Positions 22,086 through 30,051 of a stretch of 32,159 bases of DNA are shown here, one piece after another. The notes beneath the pieces are model-generated. The model was given only the letters and a program-made list of their open reading frames with translations. It ran no database searches and had not been told where the DNA came from. Each line of letters begins with the position of its first letter. Positions within the stretch are counted from its first letter, which is position 1. Source of the stretch: a virus; IMG/VR virus record IMGVR_UViG_3300036846_000419, positions 1-32,159 of that record; one strand, given 5' to 3'. Position numbers and translations under genes: made by a program.

Positions 22086-22630
22086 GGCGCTTCGTGCAGA
22101 TCGCGTCCGGCATCGAGACGCTGCCGCTGCGGCTGGAACTCGCACGCAACGAGCACCTGTGGGATCAGCGGCCGGATCGGCGGCTCTATCCCGGCACGCC
22201 GCATGCCGCGATGACCGACATCACCGCGCGCTATATGCCGGAAGCTGACCTGACCGACCTCGAGGTGCGGCGGCGCGAACATCGCAACGTGTTCTGGCCG
22301 GCGTGGTATGCGCTGCCGGCGCTGCGGCCGGTGGTGTTCGGGCTGATGGCGCGGGTACAGGCGGTGGAACTCGGCAGCATTTTGCTCACACGCCTGCCAC
22401 CGGGGAAGCAGATCGACCCGCACAGCGACGCGGGCAACTGGGCGCCGTCTTACTACAACTGTAAGGCCCATTGGACAGTGGCGGGATCGGCGCTTGTGAG
22501 GTGCGAGGATGAGGCGTGCGAGTTCCCCACTGGAACGGTTTTCACCTTCGACAACCTGCTGATGCACGCGATCGAGAACACCGGCGACGAGGACAGGATC
22601 TGCGTTATCGTAAGCATGAGGGCCGAATGA
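22082..22630 (+). CDS. 2-oxoglutarate/Fe(II) oxygenase-like protein (aspartyl/asparaginyl hydroxylase type)
   Basis: This encodes 182 residues from GTG at 22082, overlapping the previous stop (GTGA). The core at ~95-180 reads ELGSILLTRLPPGKQIDPHSD, then HWTVAG, FPTGTVFTFDNLLMHAIENTG and DEDRICVIVSM. This gives the facial triad His114-x-Asp116 and His162 of the double-stranded beta-helix oxygenases, plus a downstream Arg172 suited to hold 2-oxoglutarate. That arrangement matches the aspartyl/asparaginyl beta-hydroxylase family. The N-terminal 80 residues include a conserved-looking FWPAWYALPALRPVV. The substrate is unknown; a phage structural protein or host surface component is possible. It is immediately followed by a cupin gene, with which it overlaps. 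Confidence 0.8.
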   Translation: MRRFVQIASGIETLPLRLELARNEHLWDQRPDRRLYPGTPHAAMTDITARYMPEADLTDLEVRRREHRNVFWPAWYALPALRPVVFGLMARVQAVELGSILLTRLPPGKQIDPHSDAGNWAPSYYNCKAHWTVAGSALVRCEDEACEFPTGTVFTFDNLLMHAIENTGDEDRICVIVSMRAE

Positions 22631-22971
22631 AGCGCGCCGAGCATCAGCCGGAGACGGTATCGGTCACGCTCTATGGCGGGATCTACTACAAGCTCTGGCG
22701 CGTGCCCGATGTAGGCACATTGATCCCACAGCACGCCCATGAGTTCGATCACCTGACCGCACTGCTGCAAGGCACGGTGCGCGTGTGGTGCAACGGTGAA
22801 ACGCTGGGCGACTATCGGGCACCTGCGACGCTCAAGATCGCTGCGGGTGACAAGCACGCCTTCATGACGCTCACGCCGGGCGCCGTGCTGGCGTGCATCC
22901 ACAATGCAGATCGACTGGACGACGGCGAGCCGGCGATCCACGCCGAGCATGCCATCGAGATGGAGGACTAA
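22627..22971 (+). CDS. Small single-domain cupin protein
   Basis: This encodes 114 residues. The first cupin motif is visible as IPQHAHEFDHLTALLQGTVR (metal ligands His-x-His and Glu, then a distant His), with strands LKIAAGDKHAFMTL as the second motif. ATG overlaps the oxygenase stop (ATGA), so both proteins are probably made together. Single-domain cupins can be metal-dependent enzymes or sugar/ligand binders; no substrate can be assigned. Similar small cupins appear near tail genes in other alphaproteobacterial phages, from memory. Confidence 0.75.
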   Translation: MKRAEHQPETVSVTLYGGIYYKLWRVPDVGTLIPQHAHEFDHLTALLQGTVRVWCNGETLGDYRAPATLKIAAGDKHAFMTLTPGAVLACIHNADRLDDGEPAIHAEHAIEMED

Positions 22972-22974
22972 GAC

Positions 22975-23670
22975 ATGCCGTTCGGTATCTCAGCGGCAGG
23001 CGCTGCCGCCATCGGCGCCGGGGCGTCTGCCGGTGCCGGCATTCTCGGCGGCATCATGCAGAGCAATTCGCAGGCCAAGGCGCTGGCGCAGCAGAAGGCG
23101 ATATTTGAGGAGCAGCGCAACGACCTCGCACCGTATCGCACGGCCGGCGGGACGACGCTGCAGGACCAGCAGGATCTGCTCGGCCTCAACGGCCAGGACG
23201 CGGCTACGGCGGCGATGGCGAAGTTCCAGCAGTCGCCCGGCTATCAGTGGCAGCTTGGCCAGGGCCTGCGTGCGGTGGATGCGGGTGCTGCGGCCAGCGG
23301 CATGCTGCGCTCGGGGGCGACGCTGAAGGCCGAGCAGACCTATGGCAGCGGCCTCGCCGATCAGGATTTCTCGAATTATTACTCTCGTTTGATGGGAATT
23401 TCCACGTTAGGTGAAAACGCAGCAGCCGGCGGCGCATCGACGGCGAACGCTGCGTCGAGCGCAATTGGCCAAAACGCCAACCAGCAGAGCAGTATCTACG
23501 GAAACGTGGCTTCTGGTCTGGGCAATACGGTTAATTCGCTGTTCAGCAATCCTAACGTGCAGAGTTGGTTGAGTGGTGGGGTAAGCCCGTCATCTGTGTC
23601 AAATAATGCGTTGTATCAGCAGGGCGCGTTTGCCGCAGCCGGTCCTGGCGCATATGGGCCGTTTCAGTAA
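22975..23670 (+). CDS. DNA ejection protein, P22 gp7-like
   Basis: This encodes 231 residues, the size of P22 gp7. It begins with a hydrophobic Ala/Gly segment (AAGAAAIGAGASAGAGILGG). The well-known block follows: KFQQSPGYQWQLGQGLRAVD, then AAASGMLRSGATLKAEQTYG and DQDFSNYYSRLMG. Such proteins ride in the head and pass into the cell ahead of the DNA, forming part of the trans-envelope conduit. The end overlaps the antisense HNH pseudogene by 7 bases. Confidence 0.85.
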   Translation: MPFGISAAGAAAIGAGASAGAGILGGIMQSNSQAKALAQQKAIFEEQRNDLAPYRTAGGTTLQDQQDLLGLNGQDAATAAMAKFQQSPGYQWQLGQGLRAVDAGAAASGMLRSGATLKAEQTYGSGLADQDFSNYYSRLMGISTLGENAAAGGASTANAASSAIGQNANQQSSIYGNVASGLGNTVNSLFSNPNVQSWLSGGVSPSSVSNNALYQQGAFAAAGPGAYGPFQ

Positions 23671-24124
23671 GGCGCCCTCTTTTGTCCATAGGTCGCAAAC
23701 CTTGCGGGCGAAAGGACGACATCAAGCGGGCGGCCCATCTTCAGCCGATACCAGATTGTCCCGCTGGATATGCCCACCCATTCCGCCCAGTCGGCGACCG
23801 TTCCTGATCGGCCATTGTGCGACAGGATGCGTGAATCACGACGATTGCGCTGCTGCTCGCTACGGGTTGTCCAACGGCAATTCGCCTTGCAATAAGGTCC
23901 ATCGTTGTTGATCCGGTCGATCGAATGCCAGGAGGACAGGCGACCATATCGGCCACGAATTGCGCTAAGCCACCAGGACCGCGCCACTCGTCGCAGACGG
24001 TAATGCCGCGCCCTCCATAATCGGCCCATTGCTTGTTGGTCTTGTCATAGCAACGGTCGAGCATGTTGTACCAGCAGTGGTAGAGCGGATGCAGCGGCAT
24101 TCCGATAATGTAAGCAATGGTCAT
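23664..24124 (-). pseudogene. Frameshifted HNH endonuclease gene
   Basis: Two minus-strand frames together rebuild one HNH protein of about 153 residues. Part A (24124 to 23928) reads MTIAYIIGMPLHPLYHCWYN, then YGGRGITVCDEW and ADMVACPPG. Part B (23927 to 23664) continues HSIDRINNDGPYCKANCRWT, then RSEQQRNRRDSR and a C-terminal helix-turn-helix-like tail (VADWAEWVGISSGTIWYRLK). The join CCT-GG-CAT lacks one base at 23927/23928 to keep PPG-HSIDR in frame. The family normally reads these blocks continuously, so this is a recent one-base deletion, an assembly error or, less likely, a recoding site. It sits antisense between two ejection genes, with lower GC than both. Confidence 0.8.
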
Positions 24125-24141
24125 CCGAAGGTAAATCGCTG

Positions 24142-26463
24142 ATGTCAGGCATGGTTTCCCCATTCGGCGATCCCAACGTCCTGCTGCGCACGCTCTCTGG
24201 CCAGCAGACCGCGGACGTTCAGGCGCAGCAGATCGCCAACCAATACGCGCCGGCCAAGAACCAGTTGCTGCTCGAGCAGGGGCAGCAGCAGGTCGGCCAG
24301 AACGAGGCCGAGATGATGTCGCGCGCCGCCGCCGGCGTGCTGGGATTGCCCGCCGAGCAGCGGCCGGCGGCCTATTCAGCGGCGGTCGGCAACCTGCAGC
24401 GGTACGGCTTCGCGAAGAACGCGCCGAGCATCTATCCGGGGGATGCGACACTTCAGAGCGTCGCCAACATGGGCGTCCCGATTGCCGACCAATACAAGCT
24501 CGGCATCGTCACCGCGCCCGGCTTGCAGCAGCAGATCGACCGCATTCTTGGCCCAGGCCAGACGCCGGCGCCGAGCACGGGCGGTGGCGGTGGAACCAGC
24601 GAGTTCAACTTCGGCAACATCCGGCCGCAAGGCGGGACGGGCTTCAACACCTATGCCACGCCGCAGGAAGGCATCGCCGCCATGGCGTCCAACCTCGCGG
24701 CTTACAAGAATGAGCATGGCATCAACACGCTGAACGGTCTGACTGCCAGATGGGCGCCGAAGGGCGACGGTGCCAACGACCCGGTTGCCTATGCAAAGCG
24801 GCTTGGCGCCACGCTCGGCATTGACCCCGATGCAGAGATCAACCTGGCAGATCCCCTGCTGCAGATGCGCCTCATTCCAGCCATGGCTGCCGTCGAGAAG
24901 GGGCGGCCGCTCAATCAGCCGGCCGATGTGCTTACGGCTGGCATCAAGGCTGGTCTCGGTGGCCCAGGCGGCCCGCCAGCGCCCTCCACACAGGCTGCGC
25001 GTCTGGGGGGTGTCGCAGCAGCGGGACCGGCCGCAGGAGCGCCAGCAGGCTCCACAGCGCCGCCTGTGGCCGCGCCAGCGGCGGGTGCGGCCGACCTCAA
25101 CGGCCCGCGTCCGCTGCCACCGGTCGGGCCGGGATCGCCCACGCCGCCGACGCCGACGCAGCTCGCCAACACGCCGATGCCGCAGGCCCCGGTAAACGGC
25201 CTCACGCCACCGCCAGCAGCCGTCCCGGCACCAGCACCGGCGGCCGCAGCGCCACAGGCACAGCCGCAGGGAGCGCCCGCGCAGCCACCACCGTCAGCCG
25301 CACCGGCAGCCGCGCAGCCGCAGTTGCCGCCGAGCGGGGTCAACTCGCAGCAATACCAGCAAGCCATGGACCTGCAGCGCAAGGCGCTGGCACTCGACGC
25401 GATAGCCGATCCGACCGGCCGCACCAAACTGCTTGCCGCCGGGCTGCGCCAGCAGGCGCAACTGCTGCTGCAGACCGATAGCGTCGTGCAGTTGCCGGAC
25501 GGCAGGCAGTTCCATCCGCTCACCGGGGCAGTTACCAGCGCGGGCGCGCCCAATCCCCACTATGTCTGGGATGAGAAGCAGGGGTCTTTCATAGACACCA
25601 CGGGCACGCATCCTCCGGTCACGCCGCCATCGCCGCGGCTGACCAACGTCGAAGGCGTCGGCGTCGTGCAGTCGAAGCCCGGCGGCGGTGCTGAGGTCGT
25701 GGTTCCGATGAACCCCGCTGGCATGACCACGCAGAAGGCCGCCGAGGCGGCGGGCACCCAGGCGGGAACGGCGGCCGGAAAGCTGACAACAGAACTGGCC
25801 GCACAGGGCCAGAACGCCACACAGGCGATTGGCAATATCGACTATGGCATCGGCCAGTTGCGCAAGGCCGCTGCCGGCGGCATTCCAACGGGTTACTTCT
25901 CCAATGCACTAGCGGAAGCGGCGGCGATGGCGAAGTCGCTTGGCATCGACACGTCCGCGCTAGGCGTCAACCCGGAGGCAGTGGGCAACATCCAGAGCGC
26001 GCAAAAGACACTGGCCGTTGTCGCGGGCGCTATCTTGCAGCAGGCGATCGGCAAAGGCAGTCAGATCACCGATGCGAAGATCGAGCATTTCATCCACGCG
26101 CAGCCGGATATTCAGACCGACCCGCACGCGGTAGAGCGAGTGCTGAACTGGGCGCGTTCGCAGTTCGTCTATGAGCGGGAAATGGCCGCGCAGGGAATGA
26201 AGGATGCGAGTGACACCGGGGTTCTGCCTGCGAACTGGAAACCCAATTACTACGACAAGCACGGTTTCGCGCCGATCTACAATCCTGGCACCGGCGAGAT
26301 GCAGCAGCCGGACGGCAGCGCACCCGGACGCGAGCCGCCGGCCGCCACGCCGGTGACGACGGCGCCTGTCAATCCAGCCGCGCGCACCGTTGGCACGACA
26401 TATCAGACGCCCAAAGGCCCGATGACGTGGGACGGGAAACTTTGGCAGACACCGAGCAAATAG
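24142..26463 (+). CDS. Ejection protein with muralytic-type domain (gp20 position)
   Basis: This encodes 773 residues. A helical Gln-rich N-terminus (1-135) is followed at ~155-255 by a domain reading FNFGNIRPQGGTGFNTYATP, then a tyrosine-rich helix, TLNGLTARWAPKGDGANDPV and LADPLLQMRLIPAM. This resembles the virion-associated lytic transglycosylase/muramidase-like domains that open peptidoglycan for DNA entry. Residues ~265-400 are Pro/Ala-rich and disordered; the rest is long helices (IGNIDYGIGQLRKAAAGGIP). Position between gp7-like and gp16-like genes equates it to gp20 of P22, enlarged by the enzyme domain. The ATG lies 17 bases beyond the start of the antisense HNH pseudogene. Confidence 0.8.
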   Translation: MSGMVSPFGDPNVLLRTLSGQQTADVQAQQIANQYAPAKNQLLLEQGQQQVGQNEAEMMSRAAAGVLGLPAEQRPAAYSAAVGNLQRYGFAKNAPSIYPGDATLQSVANMGVPIADQYKLGIVTAPGLQQQIDRILGPGQTPAPSTGGGGGTSEFNFGNIRPQGGTGFNTYATPQEGIAAMASNLAAYKNEHGINTLNGLTARWAPKGDGANDPVAYAKRLGATLGIDPDAEINLADPLLQMRLIPAMAAVEKGRPLNQPADVLTAGIKAGLGGPGGPPAPSTQAARLGGVAAAGPAAGAPAGSTAPPVAAPAAGAADLNGPRPLPPVGPGSPTPPTPTQLANTPMPQAPVNGLTPPPAAVPAPAPAAAAPQAQPQGAPAQPPPSAAPAAAQPQLPPSGVNSQQYQQAMDLQRKALALDAIADPTGRTKLLAAGLRQQAQLLLQTDSVVQLPDGRQFHPLTGAVTSAGAPNPHYVWDEKQGSFIDTTGTHPPVTPPSPRLTNVEGVGVVQSKPGGGAEVVVPMNPAGMTTQKAAEAAGTQAGTAAGKLTTELAAQGQNATQAIGNIDYGIGQLRKAAAGGIPTGYFSNALAEAAAMAKSLGIDTSALGVNPEAVGNIQSAQKTLAVVAGAILQQAIGKGSQITDAKIEHFIHAQPDIQTDPHAVERVLNWARSQFVYEREMAAQGMKDASDTGVLPANWKPNYYDKHGFAPIYNPGTGEMQQPDGSAPGREPPAATPVTTAPVNPAARTVGTTYQTPKGPMTWDGKLWQTPSK

Positions 26464-26464
26464 C

Positions 26465-28390
26465 ATGGCTGAAGGTCTCACAGACGCGCAGGTATTCGGC
26501 ACGAGCGGGGGCATGACGGATGAACAGGTGTTTGGTTCGCCGCCGCCTCAGCCGTCGGTTGGGCGCAGCCTTGGGCTGGGAACGCGCGACGTTGTCCAGG
26601 GCGCGGCCAGCCTGCCGACTGCCTTGCTCGATGTCGTGACGTGGCCGGCGCGAGCGTTACAGCGAGCGGCAGGCATTCCAACAACTGCGCCATCTGATCT
26701 GGTGACGGCGGGATTGGATGCCACGGGGTTGCCGCAGCCCCAGACGCCGGGGGAAGGGGCACGGTCAACGATCATCCAGGGAGCCGCCGCGACGCTGCCA
26801 ACAATGGGCGCAGCCGCTGCCCCCGGCCTGGTCGCAAAACTCCCGGGCGCGCTCCCGAGTGTGATGAACGCCCTGGCCGGCGATACCTCGTCGCTGGGGC
26901 AGGTGGCGACGCAGGGCGGCATGGGGGGCACGGGGGCTCTTGTCGGGCAGGCGGTAAACGATCTCGCGCCGGACTGGGCGAAGCCCTACGCCCAATTTGT
27001 TGGGAGCGCCCTGGGGGCTTACGGGGCGGGGAGGATAGCGGCTGGCGTCGGCAAGGTTGCCAACGCCGTGACCGGCGAGACCTCGCCTGTCCTAGCTGCT
27101 TATGATCGGCTTGGCATTAAGACCCGCCTCGTCGGCGACGTAGGCGGCGGCGCCACGGGGCAGGCTTTGCAAAGTTATGCCTCGGCGGCGCCGGTGAGTT
27201 CCGCGGTAGTGGCCCCGGTGGAGCGTGCTGCCATCAGGGAGTTCTCGGATGCCGTCGAAGGCACAGCAGGAATGCTCGGAAAGTCGCAGAATGCGCAAGC
27301 GGCTGGAGACGTGTTGCAAAACGAAGCCCGCAACTGGAAGGATGTCGTGTTTCCCCAACGGCAGGCCGCAGCCTGGGCGCCGGTCGATCAGGCAATGGCG
27401 GATGCAACCGTGGATCCGTCAGGCTACCGCGGAGCCCTGACGACGTTGACCGGCAAGCTGGCGGCGCTCCCCGAAACCCAGAAGGCGCTGCTGCCGCCGC
27501 GCGTCCAGACCATGCTTGATGCGATCAATGCCGACGTGCCGGAAGGTGCCACTATGTCGTGGCAGCAGGCACAGCAATTGCGCTCGGCAATCGGCAACAT
27601 TATGGGCGTACCAGAGATCGTCCAGTCGGTGGGCAAGGACCAGCTCAAAGCGGCCTATGGCGGCATCTCTGGGGATATGAAGGCTGCCGCTGAGGCGCAT
27701 GGCGCGGGCGAGTTGTTCAACAACGCCAACCAAGTCTCGACCGACGGGCACGCTTTCATCGACAATACGCTGTCGAAGATCATCCGGGCCAATAATCCGG
27801 CGCAGGAAAGCATCACACCGGAGCGCGCAGCCAAGACTGTTTTGGGAAGCGGCGACACGACATTGCAGGCGATCCGGCAGGAAATGCCGGCCGCGGCCGA
27901 TGAGTTGGCTGCCCACAAGCTACGCGATATGGCCATGGCAACGCCCGGCAAGGCCGGAGCGAGCGGGGCGGATACGTCGGTTTCTACCTTCCTGACCGAA
28001 CTCAACCGGCTGCGGCAATCGTCTCCGAACGGCTACGATGCACTGTTTTCCACCCCGGACGTGGCGCAGAGGATCCGCGACCTATCGACGGTCGCCGGCA
28101 GCATGCGGGAGACCGCTTCGCGCGCCAACGTATCGCGGACGGGGCCGTATCTTGGCCTCGCCGCTCTTGGGCCGCTAGCTTTCGAGGGTTATCAATATGG
28201 TGGCCTCAAGGGCATGGCCGGCGCCGTTGCAGCTCCGCTCATCGGCAACCGCGCGCTCGCCGCAGGAGTTACCAATCCGCTGATTGCCCGATTCGCGGCA
28301 ACACCTACTCCGCCAGCCCCGATTAATCCGCTGCTTTCAGGGGCGATCTCGGATATCCCCGGCTATCTCCGCCGTCAGCAAGGGGGCTAG
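26465..28390 (+). CDS. DNA ejection protein, P22 gp16-like position
   Basis: This encodes 641 residues (P22 gp16 about 609). It opens with a repeated short motif, LTDAQVFGTSGG / MTDEQVFGSPPP, as in many ejection proteins. Helical and amphipathic stretches follow, including Ala/Gly-rich segments able to insert in membranes (PYAQFVGSALGAYGAGRIAA), and a long helical core (~280-540). It starts one base after the gp20-like stop (TAGC-ATG). The family enters the cell with the DNA and helps it cross the inner membrane. It is the last rightward structural gene; a 324-base region with little coding follows. Confidence 0.8.
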   Translation: MAEGLTDAQVFGTSGGMTDEQVFGSPPPQPSVGRSLGLGTRDVVQGAASLPTALLDVVTWPARALQRAAGIPTTAPSDLVTAGLDATGLPQPQTPGEGARSTIIQGAAATLPTMGAAAAPGLVAKLPGALPSVMNALAGDTSSLGQVATQGGMGGTGALVGQAVNDLAPDWAKPYAQFVGSALGAYGAGRIAAGVGKVANAVTGETSPVLAAYDRLGIKTRLVGDVGGGATGQALQSYASAAPVSSAVVAPVERAAIREFSDAVEGTAGMLGKSQNAQAAGDVLQNEARNWKDVVFPQRQAAAWAPVDQAMADATVDPSGYRGALTTLTGKLAALPETQKALLPPRVQTMLDAINADVPEGATMSWQQAQQLRSAIGNIMGVPEIVQSVGKDQLKAAYGGISGDMKAAAEAHGAGELFNNANQVSTDGHAFIDNTLSKIIRANNPAQESITPERAAKTVLGSGDTTLQAIRQEMPAAADELAAHKLRDMAMATPGKAGASGADTSVSTFLTELNRLRQSSPNGYDALFSTPDVAQRIRDLSTVAGSMRETASRANVSRTGPYLGLAALGPLAFEGYQYGGLKGMAGAVAAPLIGNRALAAGVTNPLIARFAATPTPPAPINPLLSGAISDIPGYLRRQQGG

Positions 28391-28494
28391 CAACGGCTGG
28401 ATGACGCCACCACTGGAATGAGTATCCACAACAGCACGCCGACCGGACTGTGTGTGATGATCGTCAGCAACAGGCCAAGCAGAAATAAGACCAT
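28387..28494 (-). CDS. Possible 35-residue hydrophobic membrane peptide
   Basis: On the minus strand, ATG at 28494 opens MVLFLLGLLLTIITHSPVGV followed by LLWILIPVV and a short polar tail, stopping at 28387: two short hydrophobic halves around a polar HSP turn. No good Shine-Dalgarno is visible, and it converges with the ejection gene, overlapping by 4 bases. Strong hydrophobicity makes chance unlikely but not excluded. Could be a lysis or exclusion peptide. Confidence 0.35.
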   Translation of the reverse strand: MVLFLLGLLLTIITHSPVGVLLWILIPVVASSSRC

Positions 28495-28714
28495 GGGTTA
28501 CACCGTTGCCAGAATCATGGGGTTGTGCGCCAATGCGGGTTGGAGATGAATCGATGACATAGAACGCAGAACGCCGACCACGAGGGCCGGCGCACTGGAT
28601 GATGGAACTGATCTGACAATCACCATCATCCGCCATCGCGACGTTTCGTGCAACCCCTCTTTGGGGGCGCGGTGGTGTGCCGCCTGACGGTCGGCCCTCT
28701 GCATAGGGGGACCA
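28391..28714 (+). other. Intergenic region after the structural operon
   Basis: These 324 bases carry no convincing + strand gene. Near the right end are short stem-loops: CCCC-TCTTT-GGGG (28654-28666), and CCCT (28695-28698) pairing with AGGG (28705-28708). The second includes the AGGGGG ribosome site of the gene at 28715, so translation of that gene may be structure-controlled. I found no tRNA-like cloverleaf and no clear promoter. Confidence 0.4.
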
Positions 28715-29194
28715 GTGCTGACAGACGAGCAGGCTTTCCTGTGGCGCCAGCGGCTTCGCGAGGAGCGCGCCATCCGCAACATCACCGACACCCACGTCAG
28801 GATCTTGGAGTTCACCCAGGGCGCCATCGAGGCGGGGGCCGACGAGATGAGCCACGCCGAGGTGGCCGAGGCCCTGGGATATGGCGTGCGGACCATAGGA
28901 GACGCCTACAGGCGGGCGAAGGGGATCGGGCTGCTGGAATGGGCGGCGCAGTTCCGCGACGCTGGCGGCGTCCGCAGGCGCACCACGAACCGCTACCGGC
29001 TCACCATGCCGATGGCCACGCCGGAACCGCGGCCCGACCTGCGCCGGCATCGCAAGCCGCCTCTTGTTCTTAAGCCTTCTTCTTGCTCGGCACACTCCAC
29101 CGAGCCGTTCATGGGCTTCGAGGCCCGATTCGCGGCGAAGCTGGCAGAGGAAAGGCGGGTGAGGGTGGCGCATCTGGCGCGGCTTCGGATCTAA
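28715..29194 (+). CDS. Winged-helix DNA-binding protein
   Basis: This encodes 159 residues from GTG with AGGGGG upstream. The N-terminal half reads as a winged helix: HVRILEFTQGAIEAGADEMS, then HAEVAEALGYGVRTIGDAYR (recognition helix) and a wing ending NRYRLTMP. The Cys-poor basic linker and C-terminal helix (RFAAKLAEERRVRVAHLARL) have no known match. Such proteins in phages and plasmids of Alphaproteobacteria act as regulators or replication initiators; which applies here is unknown. It stands alone on the + strand facing the minus-strand small-gene cluster, sharing a bidirectional terminator at 29202-29223. Confidence 0.7.
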   Translation: MLTDEQAFLWRQRLREERAIRNITDTHVRILEFTQGAIEAGADEMSHAEVAEALGYGVRTIGDAYRRAKGIGLLEWAAQFRDAGGVRRRTTNRYRLTMPMATPEPRPDLRRHRKPPLVLKPSSCSAHSTEPFMGFEARFAAKLAEERRVRVAHLARLRI

Positions 29195-29201
29195 AGCGGT
29201 G

Positions 29202-29223
29202 GACGCCGGCCGAAGCCGGCGCC
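29202..29223. terminator. Shared hairpin between convergent genes
   Basis: GCCGGC-CGAA-GCCGGC (29205-29220) is perfect on both strands; on the minus strand the loop is the very stable UUCG tetraloop closed by C-G, with extra C-G, G-U and G-C pairs below. It lies between the stops of the winged-helix gene and the Cys-rich peptide gene, so it probably ends transcripts from both sides. T-tracts are weak. Confidence 0.65.
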
Positions 29224-29229
29224 GTTCCG

Positions 29230-29373
29230 TCAGAAGCAACTGGTGGTGCAGGTTCGGCTGTTGCCGTAGCCGTAGCAGTTCGTGGTGCAGGTGTAGGCGT
29301 TCGCCTTCACCGCGAGGGCGCCGGCGCCGATTAACGCCATCAGCGTGAGGGTTGCTAGGGTTCTAATAGCCAT
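29230..29373 (-). CDS. Small secreted Cys-rich peptide
   Basis: This encodes 47 residues. The signal peptide is clear: MAIRTLATLTLMALIGAGAL then AVKANA, with cleavage likely after Ala26. The mature part is only about 21 residues, YTCTTNCYGYGNSRTCTTSC plus Phe, with a twofold pattern CTTxC...CTTxC. GAAAGGAG lies about 10 bases before ATG at 29373, a strong ribosome site. I have seen similar 'YTCTT.C' peptides in alphaproteobacterial genomes, with no known function. It could be a periplasmic effector, or a host gene picked up as a moron. Confidence 0.8.
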   Translation of the reverse strand: MAIRTLATLTLMALIGAGALAVKANAYTCTTNCYGYGNSRTCTTSCF

Positions 29374-29409
29374 TGCTCGTGTGCTCCTTTCGCACGGGGG
29401 TGGTCAGGG

Positions 29410-29436
29410 CTGCCGCGTGTTCACGCACGTCGGCAG
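29410..29436 (-). terminator. Hairpin upstream of the Cys-rich peptide gene
   Basis: Read on the minus strand, CTGCCG-A-CGTG pairs with CACG-CGGCAG around CGTGAA: 10 base pairs with one bulge. It follows the stop of the small TM gene at 29481 and precedes the leader of the Cys-rich peptide, so it may attenuate or process the transcript. No T-tract is present. Confidence 0.45.
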
Positions 29437-29480
29437 TCCGCATTTGGCCCAGGGTCGGTCATAGCGCGCGGGCCGTGGCG

Positions 29481-29618
29481 CTAGGTGTGAAAAGTAACGA
29501 ACCTGCCGAGGATGATGCCGACGCCCAGGCAGGTGACGATGCCGACCACGAGCAGCACGGCGAACCAGCGGTTCTCTCTGCGGGTTTCCTGTCGCAGTTG
29601 CTCACGGGCGTCGGTCAC
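29481..29618 (-). CDS. 45-residue single-TM protein
   Basis: GTG at 29618 overlaps the stop of the preceding minus-strand gene (GTGA). The protein has a charged N-terminus (TDAREQLRQETRRENRW), one transmembrane helix (FAVLLVVGIVTCLGVGIILG) and a short tail RFVTFHT. Topology is likely N-in. It follows another single-TM gene, so the two may form a membrane pair; lysis (holin/antiholin-like) or superinfection exclusion are guesses. Confidence 0.65.
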   Translation of the reverse strand: MTDAREQLRQETRRENRWFAVLLVVGIVTCLGVGIILGRFVTFHT

Positions 29619-29851
29619 TTAGCAGGCGTGGTGATGGTGGTGCCGGGCGGCAGTTGGATGAACGTCGTGGGCGTGTCCTTCTGGCCGATCTTGTAACCGA
29701 GGATGCCCGCGCCGGCCGCCGTGATGGCAACGGCGGTGCCGATGATGATTGAGAGGTTCCGGGGCGTTTCCCAAAATGCCTGTCTCTGCTTCAGCTTGAG
29801 ATCGGCCTGCATCAGTTGCCTCTTGAGTTCGCGTTCCTCGTCGTCCGTCAC
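29615..29851 (-). CDS. 78-residue single-TM protein
   Basis: From GTG at 29851, overlapping the RHH gene stop. A charged helical N-terminus (MTDDEERELKRQLMQADLKL) is followed by a TM segment (LSIIIGTAVAITAAGAGILG) and a Pro/Thr-rich C-terminus. This plan (charged coiled coil, TM, short periplasmic tail) recurs in small phage membrane proteins of Rhizobiales and Rhodospirillales, from memory. Translationally coupled to genes on both sides. A holin- or spanin-like lysis function is possible but unproven. Confidence 0.65.
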   Translation of the reverse strand: MTDDEERELKRQLMQADLKLKQRQAFWETPRNLSIIIGTAVAITAAGAGILGYKIGQKDTPTTFIQLPPGTTITTPAK

Positions 29852-30051
29852 GCTGACCGCTTCACGCGGGACAGGTTAATCCGCAGTTCGCCCTTGCTCA
29901 CCAGGCCGAGCCGGTCGGCGGTCGCGGCCACGCCCAGCATCTGCCGGAGCGCCTCGCTGCGGTTGGGGACGCGGTTGGCGTGCTGCCAGTCCTCGGCAGC
30001 GGTCAGCAGTTCGTCGGACAGGTGAAGGAGGATGCGGTGCATGGGCATCAT
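29848..30051 (-). CDS. Ribbon-helix-helix-type regulator
   Basis: This encodes up to 67 residues. MHRILLHLSDELLTAAEDWQ is the strand plus first helix, and NRVPNRSEALRQMLGVAATA the turn and second helix, of a ribbon-helix-helix DNA binder such as CopG/Arc types. ATG codons at 30051, 30048 and 30042 are all possible; MHRIL at 30042 gives the classic domain start. No ribosome site is visible, but a promoter-like -10 sits right at the first ATG, so the mRNA may be leaderless. It heads the leftward small-membrane-gene operon and may repress it. Confidence 0.7.
   Translation of the reverse strand: MMPMHRILLHLSDELLTAAEDWQHANRVPNRSEALRQMLGVAATADRLGLVSKGELRINLSRVKRSA

Noticed and set aside
28391-28714. 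A tRNA or integration site in the gap after the structural operon
   Set aside because: No cloverleaf, no TTCGA arm and no repeat of an attachment core could be found by eye; no integrase gene lies in the window.
28337-29239. A 300-residue minus-strand frame across the region after the ejection genes
   Set aside because: It opposes the winged-helix gene, spans the terminator hairpin and lacks any family pattern; only the 35-residue hydrophobic ORF in another frame looked worth listing.
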